DNA of 43,613 nucleotides from Phytomonas francai (GCA_001766655.1 MJCC01000007.1:435991-479603), one strand, 5' to 3'. Positions 11,301 to 20,616 are shown, counted from the stretch's first letter. The notes: generated by a model from the letters alone, not told the origin. Made by a program: numbers and translations.

Positions 11301-14300
11301 GAAGGAGAAGACGCGGTCCCGCTTGCTGTACGCCCGCGTGCGGCGCTCGAGCTGCGCGAGGTGGTTCACGACGTGCTGCTCCTCGAAGATCGTCTCGACG
11401 TCGGCGGAGGCGGCGAGGTCGGCGAGGATGGCCGGGGTCGCCGGGGAGGCGATGAGCTCGAGCGCGACCCCCCGCTCCCCCAGCGCCGGCTCGCTCTGGG
11501 GGACGTAGAGGCCGAGCGTCTCGCAGATCCGGCTCGAGCCGACCGGCAGCGCGGCGACCGAGACGACGAGCGTCTCGCCCGCCGCCACGCCCCCGCGCGC
11601 CGGCGAGACCGTAAAGCAGCCGAGGACGAAATCGGCCTCGGCGCCGGCCCGCCCGCCCGCGCCGCCGCCGCCGAACTTCGCGGCGGTCGAGCGCCCGGTC
11701 GACGCGCGGCCGCCCTCAGCCGCCCCGGGCCCCTCCGCGAGCCCCGCCGCCCACGCCTCTTTGAGGCCCGCGCAGCCCTCCGCGTGGTTGAAGAGCATAA
11801 ACTGCAGGGGGAAGCGCCCCGTGTTCTGGATCTCGAAGGTCGTCTCCTTGCGCTGATTCGCGAAGCAGGAGCCGAAGTCGATGACGGTCGGCTTCAGCGT
11901 GAAGTGCGTGTACCAGGCCTCCCCGCGGACCGGGATGATCTGGATCGGGTACAGCAGCTCCTCGACGCCGACCTCGAAGAAGGCGAGCTCGAGCTGCCCA
12001 AGCTTCGGCAAAATCGTGCCCTCGTGGTCGAAGTGCGCCGTGATCTCGATTTTCGCAATAGCCGCGTCCTTATACCCGAGCATCCCGCGAATCACGCCTT
12101 TCTGCGAGCTCAGCGTGATCACGTTCTCCAGGCGTTTCGGATAGCGAAGGACGTACCCAACATCGTAGGGGCCTTTGTTGAGGAGCCGAATCGTCTCCTT
12201 TTTGGTCTCGCCGACGTGCATGATGGAAAAGTCGACCTCGCGCGTCCACTCCATGATGACGTCGTGCCCCTCCGCCTTCAGGAGGATCGGGAGGGTCTCG
12301 TAGACGACGTGTTTGAGGTTCGCGTCGCTGACCTGGACCTGGAGGGTGATCTGGTGGAGGCAGGTCGTCGTCGGGGTGAAGGAGACCACCAGCGGCTGGG
12401 CCTCGTGGACGTCGAGGATGCCGGCGGTCGCGGACAAGTGCAGCTCCGCCGGGAGCTTCTCATGCCCGACGAAGCGCCAGCGGATCGGCATGCTGCTCGT
12501 ATTCATAAAACTGACCTCGCCCCGCGAGTGCCGTTGAAGAATCGTGCGGCCGAGGTCGATCGTCGCCTCCTTCCTGCCGTCGAGCGTCAGGGAAGGGCGG
12601 GAGCCGATGCAGGAGAGGTGCACCATCCACGGCGTCGGGTTCTCGCTCACACACGCGATCAGCGTGTTCGTGATCTCGCCGACGGACTCGGGTGCGGCGC
12701 TCAGCACCGCTGTCTGCGTTTCCCCCACCTCCAGCCGAAGCCGGTTCGGGGTGAGCCCGAACCGCCGCTCCTTTTCCTTCAAGAAGCTGAAGGTGACCTC
12801 GCAGGGGAAGCTGCCGTTGTTCGCGAAGGTCAGCTTCACCTCGCTGAGGTTTGCTGTCGGAGTCGGCGGGGACGTGTGGGGGCTCGCGTAGAAGGACGAA
12901 ATCCGCTCCCCGCGCTTGGTCTTCACGCTCGGCGAGGGCACGAGTAGCGAGCCGAAGTAGTACGTCATCTTGGACTGCAGGAAGACGTTGGAGGGGGAGA
13001 CGTTCGCGGGGAGGCGGGATCGAACACTCGGGAAGATGACCTTGTCGTCACGGCAAATATCGGGAACGGCCGCGAGCGCCTTTACGACGAGCTCCCAGGA
13101 CTGCTGCGTCCCGACGATGCCAAAGGTGCACGGGATCGCGTAATCGCCCGCCCGATCGCAGCAGAACTCCACCTGAAGGTCCACATACGACTTCGCGGGG
13201 ATCAACCAGCGCGTGGACTCCTCGTACGCGTGCGCGAGGACGGTGGGCACGGCCTTGGTTTTCTTGCCTGGGTGCGGCACCTGAACCTCAAACTCGACCT
13301 GCGAGAAGAACCGCACAAAAGGGATCGGCCTAGGACCCCCAAGTGCCTGGAGCCGCACCGCGTCCATAAAACTCCACAACCCGACCTTGCTCACGAGCGG
13401 ATCATCGCCAAAGTCAGACAGACAATGCCGCCTTTCCCCAGTTTTCGAGATCGACATTTTTAAGGGGGTTTCAGTCTCGCGGCTGAATGAGACGCCCATG
13501 CCCTCCTCTTCAGTATTCTTCTCCAGGCTTATCGAACGCGCGTTAATCGCAAAGGGGTCCGATGCGCCGCTGCTCACCATCGCGATGATGTTGGACGCCA
13601 AATCCTCGGTCGAGTGCTCGGCATCCACGTCCAAAAGCCGAGCGAAAAAGGCGTTCGTCTGCTGCAAAGCATATTCAGAGGTGAGCTGGACGGGGAACCT
13701 CGGGGAGTTGAGGTACTTGTAGAGCTCCTTGAAGGCGGCGAGCGGGTTTAGCTGCTCCCAATTCGGCTCCTGCCGCTGCTGTTCTGAATTCGCAGCATTG
13801 TTGCCCCACGGGGTCCGATGGGGCGAGCGCGAGGACGATTCGCCCGACTGAAATCCCTGCATCAAAGTGCGCTCCTCGGCGCGGCAGATTTTCTGGATCG
13901 AATCCTGCGGTTTGTCCATCAGAAGCTCCCTAAAACGCTCCATCTCCGCGGTCTCGCGGTTTAACGCGCGGCGGCACTCGTTCAGGTGCTTCAGCCGCCG
14001 GTTGTAGGCCTCGCGGTTGGAGGAGCTGAGCTTTTCGAACGCGGCCTCAGGCAAGAGGTCGATGTGGGCCGATTTCTCCTCCTCCTCGCACCGCAGGCGA
14101 TTCGTCACCGCCCGTCGTAGACCGATCGTGGCCTCAGATACGCACAAAGAAATGATGTAAAGCGGAAGATGGAGGGCCTCGCACACACTGCAAAGCACAC
14201 GAAGAATTATTCGCAAATCCTTTGTGAGGCAGCAGTGCAAATTGTCCATAACGAACCTCTGTGGTTGGGATTGTTTCTCATCCGCCTCCGTGGACTTGTC

Positions 14301-17300
14301 AGTGGTGGTAGTCGGCTCGGGCTGGAGGAAGGCTTTCTCGAGGTGCTTTTGAAGTAAAGACGTAAGGACCTGTGGAATTAGCGGAAGGTGTCGATTGAAT
14401 AATTCAGGAACGGTGAGAACTCCGGAAGAACCGCCCTCTAAGACTTTCAGATCGTTTGATGAAACGCTTTTTTCTTTGTCGCCGATTTGTGTGTTAAGAA
14501 GTGTGATTAAATTCTGAAGAAACTCCCCGTTTGCCGTATCTCGCTCCGCTTCTGAGTGCACCAGGGGGTCAAGCTCAACGAGCGTACAACCCAATTCCTT
14601 TTCAAAGTAGCGAGCTTGCGTTGTTTTACCAGATTCAGGAGGCCCGAGGAAGAGGAACAGACCGGACTCTGGGATCGCAGCCTTGCTTCCTAGATTTTCC
14701 CTGTCGAAAGCCGCATTTTCCTCCACATTCTCGCCCCGGGAAGGGGTACGGGAAAATGTCTTTTTCAGGTGTTTGTTTGGAGTATCAGGGCCTGCCTGTG
14801 ACAACGATGTCTCGTTGAGGGTGTAAGTCGATTTATGGTTTAAATCTCGAGGCAGCGAGCCCTTACGCTTACCCTTTTGCACAGGTTGATTCAATGCCAC
14901 CTTCAAAAGGCTTTCAGACATACGCTTCACTTGCGAGGGGGTTATGAGCTCGCCCGCCTCGGAGACGAGAGTCGCCTCTTGCTTCAGTTGGTCCTCGAGG
15001 TCCTCGTAGACGATATCCAGGACCTCGTGCGGCAACGACTCGGAAGCGTATCGCAGTGGGAAGATAATATAGGGAGCGTTAAGATCGTTTGTTGTCTGAT
15101 TCGTATTATGAAACGCCGACTCCTTTTTCTTTAGTATCTTACTTAAAATGTACAGCTCCTCCGCATGGGCGCTGTCCAGATTATGGCAAACCACCTCCAC
15201 CGGGGTCTCCTCGTGGTTCGTGATGCGGAGCTGCGCGTGGCTGACGAGAAAGGGGCTGGTCACGGGGAACTCCAGGGAGGGGCTCGGGCTCATCACCACG
15301 TTCATCTCCCGCCCGCTCCCCTTGCAGTTCACCGTGTTCAGCTTCGCGCTGTTCACAAGACGAATCTGCAGGACCCCCTCCATCACCCCCGCGCGTAGGG
15401 GCGCAAAGCAAACGTCGAGGGTCACCTTTTCGTGGGGGGGAATGACCCCTTTTTCGCGACGACACCAAAACTCCCGCAGGCCCCCACCTGGTGTGTGGAG
15501 GTCCGAAAAGGGGATGGGGCTCAACGCGTTCCGCGAATGCTTTCGAAAGCTCAGTTTCCAAATGCAGGGGACTGCCTCGATATTTGTGAGGGTCAGCGGC
15601 ACGATCTTGACGTTCCCAAGCAGGACGTCGCCAAAGTCGAGCACCGTCTCGCTCAGCTTGACGTGCGGCGTCGCGACGTAGCAATGACAAGAAAGCAAAA
15701 TGACTGGGCCCCCTTTCACATCGATCGCGAACTCAAACGTATTATCGCCGGAGTAGATCAATTTTTCGTAGTTCGTGGCGACATCGATCGTGACCTCAAA
15801 GAATTGAGATGCCATAGAGCCCAATGCCTGGACTCGCATTGGGCTGATCGTGATGGGCAGGTTCGCAAGCTCCTTGCTGTCAAGCAGGAGGAAGAGGGGC
15901 TCGGAGCTGGTGTTGGTGAGGCGCACCTTCGTGGTACGGACATCATTTCGAGTCATATGCCCAAAGTCGAGCGTGTACGAGGCAAGGATGTACTTATTTG
16001 TCCCCTTCATCGAGGTCGAGCTACGCCTCATGGTTCGGCAAAAGGGTAGTCTGGGAATGAGATTCTTCTCACAGCTCTCCGAATTCGACACCTCCTCGAG
16101 AGTACATCCGAGGAGTCCTTCAATACTCCTCGGTAGGCTATGTCGCGCATCGCCGTCCGGACAGTCCTCGTTTTGCTTTGAGATGAGGGACACGCAAAAA
16201 GCCAGTCGTTCAGCCTCTAACGCGGCGAGATCCAAAAAGGGCGGCGGTGGTGGCACTGTCGAGAACAGACGTGTAGAGTACAGGTTTGGCTCCCCGTCCT
16301 TCTTCCCCTCTGCGGCGTTGATCATACGGATGCACCTGTACGCCTTTTCGTAAAGCTCCGCAGGGTTCCGACGCACCTCGACGCGCGGGTCGACACCGGT
16401 GATCGCGATGCTATTGAGCAAGCCCTTCCCCATCACGGTCACGCGCTTCGGGTCAAAGTGGCCAATCGTGATGAAGATATCCTCGGAGATCTCGTCCGGG
16501 ATGCGCGGGGAGAAGGTCACCGTGAGGCTGAGCCGATCGCCCTCGAGCATCCCCGACCTCGGGCTCACCCGGACGGAGCTGCTGTTCCGGAGCCTCGAGA
16601 GGTCCACGCTGAACGGGGTGATCACGCGGGAGGGGTTGGTCACCGTCAGCGTGCGATTCGCCTCGGCGTAGAAGGGCATGCAGCCAAAGTCGAGGAGGGT
16701 GTGGTCGCACTGCACGCTAACCCCCACCGCGGAGCCGGAAAGGGAGAGGGGATAGCTGAGGCCCCCCTGCACCTGGCAGAGCGCCCTCCCCCGGAAGAGC
16801 CCGTAGACGCCTCTGAAGACCACCGCCACGACCTGCCGCCCACCAGGCGGGATGCAGCCCTTAAAGGGGACGAAATCGAACCAAAGATTCTCCCCCCGGG
16901 ACTCGGGGCTGCTGGTGGGGCTGACGAGCTCCCCCACATTTCCACCCTGGGGGGAAGGGGCTTCCGGCGCGGACGCGTTGTGATTGATGATATCCAGGCT
17001 CTGCAGCTTCCACTCGAATCGCGCGGAAACCTCGGTGGAGGGGTTCCACAGCGTGATCTCCCGACGCGCCTCCGTGTTCCGGATGATCGTGCCGAAGTCC
17101 ACCCCCTCCGCGCTGAGCTCGAGGACTGGGTAGGAAAGCCGCGCGAGCAGCATCACGGTGTCCGTGCACGGGTGCTCGAGAAACTTGATGATCACCTTGT
17201 TTTTGACCTCATGTGAGATGCAGTCTTGGCGGTAGTGGGGGTCGAAATCGACCCCGATAACACGCGTCCCACCGCTTGAGAGAACAAACTTGAGATCGCC

Positions 17301-20300
17301 CCTAATCCGGAATGGGCCCTTTTCGCGAATGCGGAGCTCGACGTGAATATTCTTGCTGGTGACATTTTTCATGGAGAACGACTTCTCGAGGTTGGGATTA
17401 GTCCGGATGAGCGCGGCAGGTGGCAACGTGCTCACCTCGGGATCATCGTGATCCGGCCCGATTTCCAGCGGTCCCTCGGCCGCCGCGACCTCCTTGGACA
17501 ACCCCTCCTCGATGTGTGTGAAGGAAAGCGACTGGGTGTTATAAACAATCAGTGGTAAAATGAAGTTCGCCTCAATTCGAACAAGCGAAATTTGCTTAAA
17601 GCTAACGCTCTGTTTGAGTGCAAAAGTGTCCGAAAAAGTTCCTTCAGTTTTCGCAAAGATACAAATCGTAAAGGTTGCGCTTTGCCGGGAGCGAATAATC
17701 GTGCGCTCTGGCTTTATTTTGAAAACGATTGGCGGTGAGTTCTCCTTAACACGATTCCCGCGCACATTGAGCCACTGTATTTCCTGTTCCCTTCGTCCCT
17801 TGTTCATCAGCGTGAAAGTGCGCTCCACGGCGGTACCGGTGAAAAAATCACCAAGATGGTTATCTAGCGAAAAGTTAGGCTCCAACACAAGCGCAAAGCC
17901 CTTTCCCACTGCTTTAACAGGTATTGGCTTGAGTACGTCAGGAACATAAGGATTTTTAACGATCAAGTTGTCTGTGTTGAGCTTAGCATCGTCTAAACAG
18001 GCAACGACTGTTACTTCTAGTACGCCTTTCGGTTGAATAACTGACTCGCTTGGAATCACGTTAAATACGGGATACTGATCGTTCTGGGACTTTTCAAAGT
18101 AGAGATAAACCTGGGCGGGAATGGGGCTGACGTTCTTAATTGTGTAGTTCAATTTTGCGCTCTCCAGAAGCTTGAGGGGTTCAAATGAGAGCTCGCTGAC
18201 AGAAGATTTCAAACTAGGACCAATCCCTCGTGCTGAGAGAAGGATAGAGTGCGCCTCGCTGAGTTCCTTGCCCACGGTTTCCAGATTCAAGCCGCAACTC
18301 AGAGACTCCAATTCACTCATTCGCACGGTTACCGAGAAGCGCGCTGTGGAGTGGGCCGCTACCACTTCGCGGTGGTTTTTACATTCTTCACTTTCCGTCA
18401 GGTGTTCATTTATTTTGATCGTTGCACCACCTTTAACAGCATTGTTGTCAAGCCCAAGTTTGACATGCGCGGCCAATGCCGTTTCGTTCAGAACCTCAAC
18501 CTCGTGTGTGTAGTCGTAGCCCACGTAGCAGTCGCCGAAATTGAGTGTGTGCGGACTAACACTGAGGTTTGGGGTCTCCGCAAAGGCTTTCACGGGTAGC
18601 CACCAGAGCTCCTCCTCAACGCCGTCGAAAAAGATCCGCAGGGCCGTCTCGTAGGGCCCGAGAATGTTCGCCATCAGGGTCACCGTGATCGTCTGGAGCT
18701 CGGAGGGCTGTAGGAGCCCTGTCGCGGGCACAGCCACCAGGTCCCCGGCGTAAGGGCAGGAAGGAGGGAGCTTAAGATGGTAGGAGAACGCGATTTGGCT
18801 GGTATTCGCCAAGGTGAAGGTTCGCTGATGGGAAAAGCCGTACGAGACGCAGCCAAAGTCGACCTCCTCCACGCTGAGCTTGTAGTTCGGGGCCACCACA
18901 AAGCCACGGATGCGCAGGCAGAGGTCGCTGTCCTGACTGCCATGTAGGTGTATGGGGATGCTCTCCGAGACGATCCCCAAGGACCCCGCGAAGAATGTAA
19001 TTGTGATGACGTCCGCATCACCAGGCTGCAGGACCCCTTTTGAGGGTGAAAAGGTAAAAAAGGGACCATATAGGGTATCCTTGTGTGGTAGAACTGTATA
19101 GCGCGCCTCAACACAGCATCTGTTTTCGATCTTCATCTTGTAGACATGCGTTGTATTGACATAAACCTCTCCTACATTTAGTTTCGTGAATTCCAACTTG
19201 CACTCCGGACCCCGACCAGAGCCGGAGAGATGCAATGGAAGTCGCTTCCGAAGCCCCATTACATCAAGAAACGCCGTCGCCGAGGAGGAAATGCCGATGT
19301 GCGGCCTAAAGGAGACGGTGAACTCGCGCGACGCCTTGCCGTAAAGCTTCCCCTGGACAGGCTCAATCGCAAAATCGGGATCATCAAACGCCAGATCCGT
19401 TTCCTCGACGGCGCCGACCCCCGTGGAATGGGCTTCGCATCCGGTGAGAAAGGTCAAGGCGTCCCCGTACGCGCCCTTCCAGGCAAACTCAACCACATGA
19501 TCGCTATCGTTGATCAACCGCACCACCGCCTGCCGTTGGGTCGTCACGAAGGTGCGCGGAAATTCCAGCTCGTCCTGATCTAATCGCACGGGAAGTTCAG
19601 CGAGAGTAGCGCGAACAGGAAGCTCCTGAACGCGATCCCCTTCCGGGCCGAGGAGAAACGTGATACAGTTCTCAATTTGGGGCATCCTCAATGGATCCGA
19701 GATAGAAATCTCTTCCTTCTTTAAGGCGCCGGCGTTGAAGTAGACCTTAACGGGCAAGACGCCACCGTCAGCGGCGACGGTGCCATAGCAGGGGGAGAGC
19801 GCAAAGGGCTCCGGCACTCTCGAGCCCCACTTGCACGGCGTCGCGTCCGCATTGCGTAGAAACAAAAGCGCACTCGCGGAGCCCTTCACCGGGCAATTCT
19901 CGATCACCACCTCAGGCGGTAGCTGCAGCCTACCGCGGCTGAAGTGGGCATGTACAGGGAGGGTTAAATTCCCGTAGTCAGTTAGGATCTGCATATCCTC
20001 CGCGTAGTCGACGAGATCCTCTGAATGAAAGGTCAGCTTGTAAGAAACCGAAAGGCCTGGGGCGGCCTTCAGAGTCGTCTTGGAGCCCTTGGCTGGGGAA
20101 AGCACAAAGAAGCGACTTTTAGGGGCGGCTAGGTGGATAAATTCGGATTTTTTACTTTTGTTCGTGAAAGAAACAAAAGTCTCATACTCGTGATTCAATT
20201 CGTCGAATTCAAACACCACTTTTTTGGGAGAGATTTCAAAGATTTCCTGTGGTTTCTGATCTTTTGGTTGACTCTGGGTTTCCTCCTGACAGGGTTTCTT

Positions 20301-20528
20301 TGGGCGGAGCTTCTGGAAAGATTTTTTCCCAGTGGCGTTTGGTCCTAATTTCGTGATGCCTGTTAATTCTACGCGCTGCAAGAAGGGAGTAGGTAATAGA
20401 GGCGAAGGATCTGAACCCACAGAGTCTGCGGTAGCGGATGGAATCACAGGACCGCTATTTGCAAACGCAACAGCAGCATCATTGGGTTGTTTGACGATGG
20501 ATACTGTCGCTGACTTGAAATTCTTCAT
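5382..20528 (-). CDS. HYDIN: HYDIN, giant central-pair axonemal protein
   Basis: A single intronless frame of 5048 residues from ATG at 20528 (MKNFKSATVSIVKQ) to TGA at 5382. The human protein is about 5100 residues. HYDIN is a component of the C2 projection of the axonemal central pair and is needed for normal flagellar motility. After a low-complexity first 90 residues, the protein is a long series of immunoglobulin-like ASH/MSP-type beta domains. Each shows the family pattern: a proline, then LDFG/VDFG, then a hydrophobic strand with N or T (for example FEISPKKVVFEFDEL near residue 95, and repeated LDFGDV, VNFGAL and YNFGPR motifs). Around residues 1955-2200 the beta series is interrupted by the adenylate-kinase-like insert typical of HYDIN, with the Walker A sequence GPPESGKTT near residue 1965. 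Several segments (notably 10560-11770 and 5400-6480) are extremely GC-rich and low in complexity, rich in Ala, Gly and Arg. They stay in frame and keep ASH-type strands on both sides. Confidence 0.95.
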   Translation of the reverse strand: MKNFKSATVSIVKQPNDAAVAFANSGPVIPSATADSVGSDPSPLLPTPFLQRVELTGITKLGPNATGKKSFQKLRPKKPCQEETQSQPKDQKPQEIFEISPKKVVFEFDELNHEYETFVSFTNKSKKSEFIHLAAPKSRFFVLSPAKGSKTTLKAAPGLSVSYKLTFHSEDLVDYAEDMQILTDYGNLTLPVHAHFSRGRLQLPPEVVIENCPVKGSASALLFLRNADATPCKWGSRVPEPFALSPCYGTVAADGGVLPVKVYFNAGALKKEEISISDPLRMPQIENCITFLLGPEGDRVQELPVRATLAELPVRLDQDELEFPRTFVTTQRQAVVRLINDSDHVVEFAWKGAYGDALTFLTGCEAHSTGVGAVEETDLAFDDPDFAIEPVQGKLYGKASREFTVSFRPHIGISSSATAFLDVMGLRKRLPLHLSGSGRGPECKLEFTKLNVGEVYVNTTHVYKMKIENRCCVEARYTVLPHKDTLYGPFFTFSPSKGVLQPGDADVITITFFAGSLGIVSESIPIHLHGSQDSDLCLRIRGFVVAPNYKLSVEEVDFGCVSYGFSHQRTFTLANTSQIAFSYHLKLPPSCPYAGDLVAVPATGLLQPSELQTITVTLMANILGPYETALRIFFDGVEEELWWLPVKAFAETPNLSVSPHTLNFGDCYVGYDYTHEVEVLNETALAAHVKLGLDNNAVKGGATIKINEHLTESEECKNHREVVAAHSTARFSVTVRMSELESLSCGLNLETVGKELSEAHSILLSARGIGPSLKSSVSELSFEPLKLLESAKLNYTIKNVSPIPAQVYLYFEKSQNDQYPVFNVIPSESVIQPKGVLEVTVVACLDDAKLNTDNLIVKNPYVPDVLKPIPVKAVGKGFALVLEPNFSLDNHLGDFFTGTAVERTFTLMNKGRREQEIQWLNVRGNRVKENSPPIVFKIKPERTIIRSRQSATFTICIFAKTEGTFSDTFALKQSVSFKQISLVRIEANFILPLIVYNTQSLSFTHIEEGLSKEVAAAEGPLEIGPDHDDPEVSTLPPAALIRTNPNLEKSFSMKNVTSKNIHVELRIREKGPFRIRGDLKFVLSSGGTRVIGVDFDPHYRQDCISHEVKNKVIIKFLEHPCTDTVMLLARLSYPVLELSAEGVDFGTIIRNTEARREITLWNPSTEVSARFEWKLQSLDIINHNASAPEAPSPQGGNVGELVSPTSSPESRGENLWFDFVPFKGCIPPGGRQVVAVVFRGVYGLFRGRALCQVQGGLSYPLSLSGSAVGVSVQCDHTLLDFGCMPFYAEANRTLTVTNPSRVITPFSVDLSRLRNSSSVRVSPRSGMLEGDRLSLTVTFSPRIPDEISEDIFITIGHFDPKRVTVMGKGLLNSIAITGVDPRVEVRRNPAELYEKAYRCIRMINAAEGKKDGEPNLYSTRLFSTVPPPPPFLDLAALEAERLAFCVSLISKQNEDCPDGDARHSLPRSIEGLLGCTLEEVSNSESCEKNLIPRLPFCRTMRRSSTSMKGTNKYILASYTLDFGHMTRNDVRTTKVRLTNTSSEPLFLLLDSKELANLPITISPMRVQALGSMASQFFEVTIDVATNYEKLIYSGDNTFEFAIDVKGGPVILLSCHCYVATPHVKLSETVLDFGDVLLGNVKIVPLTLTNIEAVPCIWKLSFRKHSRNALSPIPFSDLHTPGGGLREFWCRREKGVIPPHEKVTLDVCFAPLRAGVMEGVLQIRLVNSAKLNTVNCKGSGREMNVVMSPSPSLEFPVTSPFLVSHAQLRITNHEETPVEVVCHNLDSAHAEELYILSKILKKKESAFHNTNQTTNDLNAPYIIFPLRYASESLPHEVLDIVYEDLEDQLKQEATLVSEAGELITPSQVKRMSESLLKVALNQPVQKGKRKGSLPRDLNHKSTYTLNETSLSQAGPDTPNKHLKKTFSRTPSRGENVEENAAFDRENLGSKAAIPESGLFLFLGPPESGKTTQARYFEKELGCTLVELDPLVHSEAERDTANGEFLQNLITLLNTQIGDKEKSVSSNDLKVLEGGSSGVLTVPELFNRHLPLIPQVLTSLLQKHLEKAFLQPEPTTTTDKSTEADEKQSQPQRFVMDNLHCCLTKDLRIILRVLCSVCEALHLPLYIISLCVSEATIGLRRAVTNRLRCEEEEKSAHIDLLPEAAFEKLSSSNREAYNRRLKHLNECRRALNRETAEMERFRELLMDKPQDSIQKICRAEERTLMQGFQSGESSSRSPHRTPWGNNAANSEQQRQEPNWEQLNPLAAFKELYKYLNSPRFPVQLTSEYALQQTNAFFARLLDVDAEHSTEDLASNIIAMVSSGASDPFAINARSISLEKNTEEEGMGVSFSRETETPLKMSISKTGERRHCLSDFGDDPLVSKVGLWSFMDAVRLQALGGPRPIPFVRFFSQVEFEVQVPHPGKKTKAVPTVLAHAYEESTRWLIPAKSYVDLQVEFCCDRAGDYAIPCTFGIVGTQQSWELVVKALAAVPDICRDDKVIFPSVRSRLPANVSPSNVFLQSKMTYYFGSLLVPSPSVKTKRGERISSFYASPHTSPPTPTANLSEVKLTFANNGSFPCEVTFSFLKEKERRFGLTPNRLRLEVGETQTAVLSAAPESVGEITNTLIACVSENPTPWMVHLSCIGSRPSLTLDGRKEATIDLGRTILQRHSRGEVSFMNTSSMPIRWRFVGHEKLPAELHLSATAGILDVHEAQPLVVSFTPTTTCLHQITLQVQVSDANLKHVVYETLPILLKAEGHDVIMEWTREVDFSIMHVGETKKETIRLLNKGPYDVGYVLRYPKRLENVITLSSQKGVIRGMLGYKDAAIAKIEITAHFDHEGTILPKLGQLELAFFEVGVEELLYPIQIIPVRGEAWYTHFTLKPTVIDFGSCFANQRKETTFEIQNTGRFPLQFMLFNHAEGCAGLKEAWAAGLAEGPGAAEGGRASTGRSTAAKFGGGGAGGRAGAEADFVLGCFTVSPARGGVAAGETLVVSVAALPVGSSRICETLGLYVPQSEPALGERGVALELIASPATPAILADLAASADVETIFEEQHVVNHLAQLERRTRAYSKRDRVFSFGAVLLGRRVEERFRIANSSPLPCAVAIQLTGGRARGGADAASDPSAAPPDAFDLSSNRSPDAQVLAPTQLRMVLPPFESRLVAVAFAPAALERLGCLFLATVEGPGAGARALAFDIVGEGTLPLMLCRVPPRLFANDPRGDSNADLGSVSLASKPPPPHGRLQKNLIKEFYRRSVLDQSSTSTVFNDVHKSSLSAAHVLQLPLTLVGSSAARAFSLQNIGEIPADVRLSVLAEDGGAGALHVERLNEDVTMPVGAEESFEVRFEPTKPGKFFMRLCAALTENPFENKEILVEARSYTQLISFEGIDPGSTDYVDLGDCYLGNPKKQTFAMKNNTKEDIRFVWQIPPALAEGKNGGGAGAAILKIEPDVGHIFAGSVKTLTLTFTSHETAPLRKLLTCLLLAQSIKLKRSYEAWEKSSNNATAYENQFDEATEWDSVATTSKWVSDTSEWGGLMEGTISAPGAQYMEAGRRHLKRVMQPVPEPPYQLTDTFAISQELHIGYHCEVPTYELQIQQEPRQGEGTVAFKPISKMAIHFEPTMLYQRRIVSLRVRNTCNIALPFAFHIEKPPWDEEPGLPRAAKPLEELKPMEATIDRRKAPMEGMNSLCAVLNESNAPPPPGPEFSVEPAEGVVAAGEFQDVSIVFAPCVVDGKELTASMIAEFPFSTSTQQTFTLHGLGVCPLVHFQIPPSDYLTKHAPSEVGGDLNSGTTPVLEFLSRNLYTRTPIRFKVINPTKMNYTFEWEDLTDPGSTFSPFRCLTPSGHLRAEKQIEMGFEFCADELGVREARWMFNLIGQTSIPFLLVGKAVDPDVFLSTSKVNFGALILGSTATQTVILENRDQLPFSFAFDILEESEVLKVLSVKPTSGVVGPTEKVAIHIAFTPNDEMVYNIPLVCNIKKSSTTLSINVKGEGVCVHDSLMVEIPEIGRMTTTTISPDTGSAGPMSVARGEPFHLNLGRVQLDTCAIRRFVLSNNGQHPFNFKVLAPPNHSSSISLENCEGVVPAKETTAITLTYRPTIEETIQRYKLRLRIADRPAYQVVLHGTGYVPKIRLSFTAYNFGPRFTTMYNPNHEVTATLGVSNTDREPIALQLAFPEDVERIFQVEPSFLTLQPNETANVTVSFHPKEVRAYENQLKLTVNGAFPTMVPFRGEGEVPRVDVVNHFAKLGVARVGERRQVEVRLECHSRLVTPVSFENCIDADLIEKGISIVSDVFLPNTLTPPLGSTVGGTFDKFTTSSSQNLLSTILLKPRETKTITITFQPLRRMGEFQRKLRMQVCGREALFAVISGSCEGSEIHLDTSHVRFDDVVVGSSATRRLVIMNSGDIAQKFNCKGLQRGEGELSVHPMNGFLRSHTEASCVLTYSPQRAESVLQRSFEITFEDAPPLTVMVNGNAIARPAAKEVISFTCRARETDTQNVSFENTFGKPWDLEPVISNPLWSAPRRVVVKPFMSVTLPVTYTPMKPTTNPTSNQSTATSASLSFSAATAAAGVDLGTLFLPLPDGRGLTYALEGRAEPAGPVGPPISVEVEAKAPYNLSLKVENWAPTPLRFVREVSWLPELEEGVISLGGASTAALEIRAQSSKEAALTLTCMREGLYEGTIAFNCPENPDMKQYYEVHLKVLPPSAESVTTTELYAAVQTCAVHHLSLSNPLKKPVTFTTRLELVPTPAPAGAAHSGAAASAGAGAGAVDFLTVPPAIQVPAQSAASLPVQFVPLTYRPYPAVRLVVSSAELGVSRYVFRPTAAPQAPQAPTRLVCPLGQSAAFTLRFTYLGRAAAEFTASIAGARLGGSTTTAAASQAPVFTKVAPPGASFKVSPGAPWPRGQEVAVEFLYEPQSIGTVTEAILLSSPAGGAFSFPVVATCTAPRRQGPVLVRPDAATPIAFRNVFAHPLTIAVAAEPAQHFLLAKRAEVVAPKKSTSLLVQCRLDDGAEACHGRLVVACQPPGAAEPIEWVYYLEGRRAEGGQPGRRSTIQRKK

Positions 20529-20559
20529 TTTTGTTTAGGTTTCTACTAACAAAGAATAG

Positions 20560-20595
20560 CTAAAGGTGAAGATAAACAGCTTTAAAAAGAAAAGG
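20560..20595 (-). promoter_or_regulatory. Candidate spliced-leader acceptor for HYDIN
   Basis: The coding strand reads CCTTTTCTTTTT, then AAAGC, then TTTATCTTCACCTTTAG, 32 bases before the ATG at 20528. A strong pyrimidine tract followed by the first good AG is the textbook kinetoplastid acceptor. Confidence 0.5.
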
Positions 20596-20599
20596 TTTA

Positions 20600-20616
20600 A
20601 TATATATATATATATA
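20600..20616. repeat. (TA)8 microsatellite
   Basis: TA run 72-88 bases upstream of the HYDIN start, just upstream of the candidate polypyrimidine tract. Confidence 0.85.

Noticed and set aside
9615..12947. Plus-strand open frame of 1110 codons opposite HYDIN
   Set aside because: It is antisense to a well-supported HYDIN frame in GC-rich DNA, where complementary frames stay open by codon bias. The product is Arg/Glu/Gly-rich with no domain.
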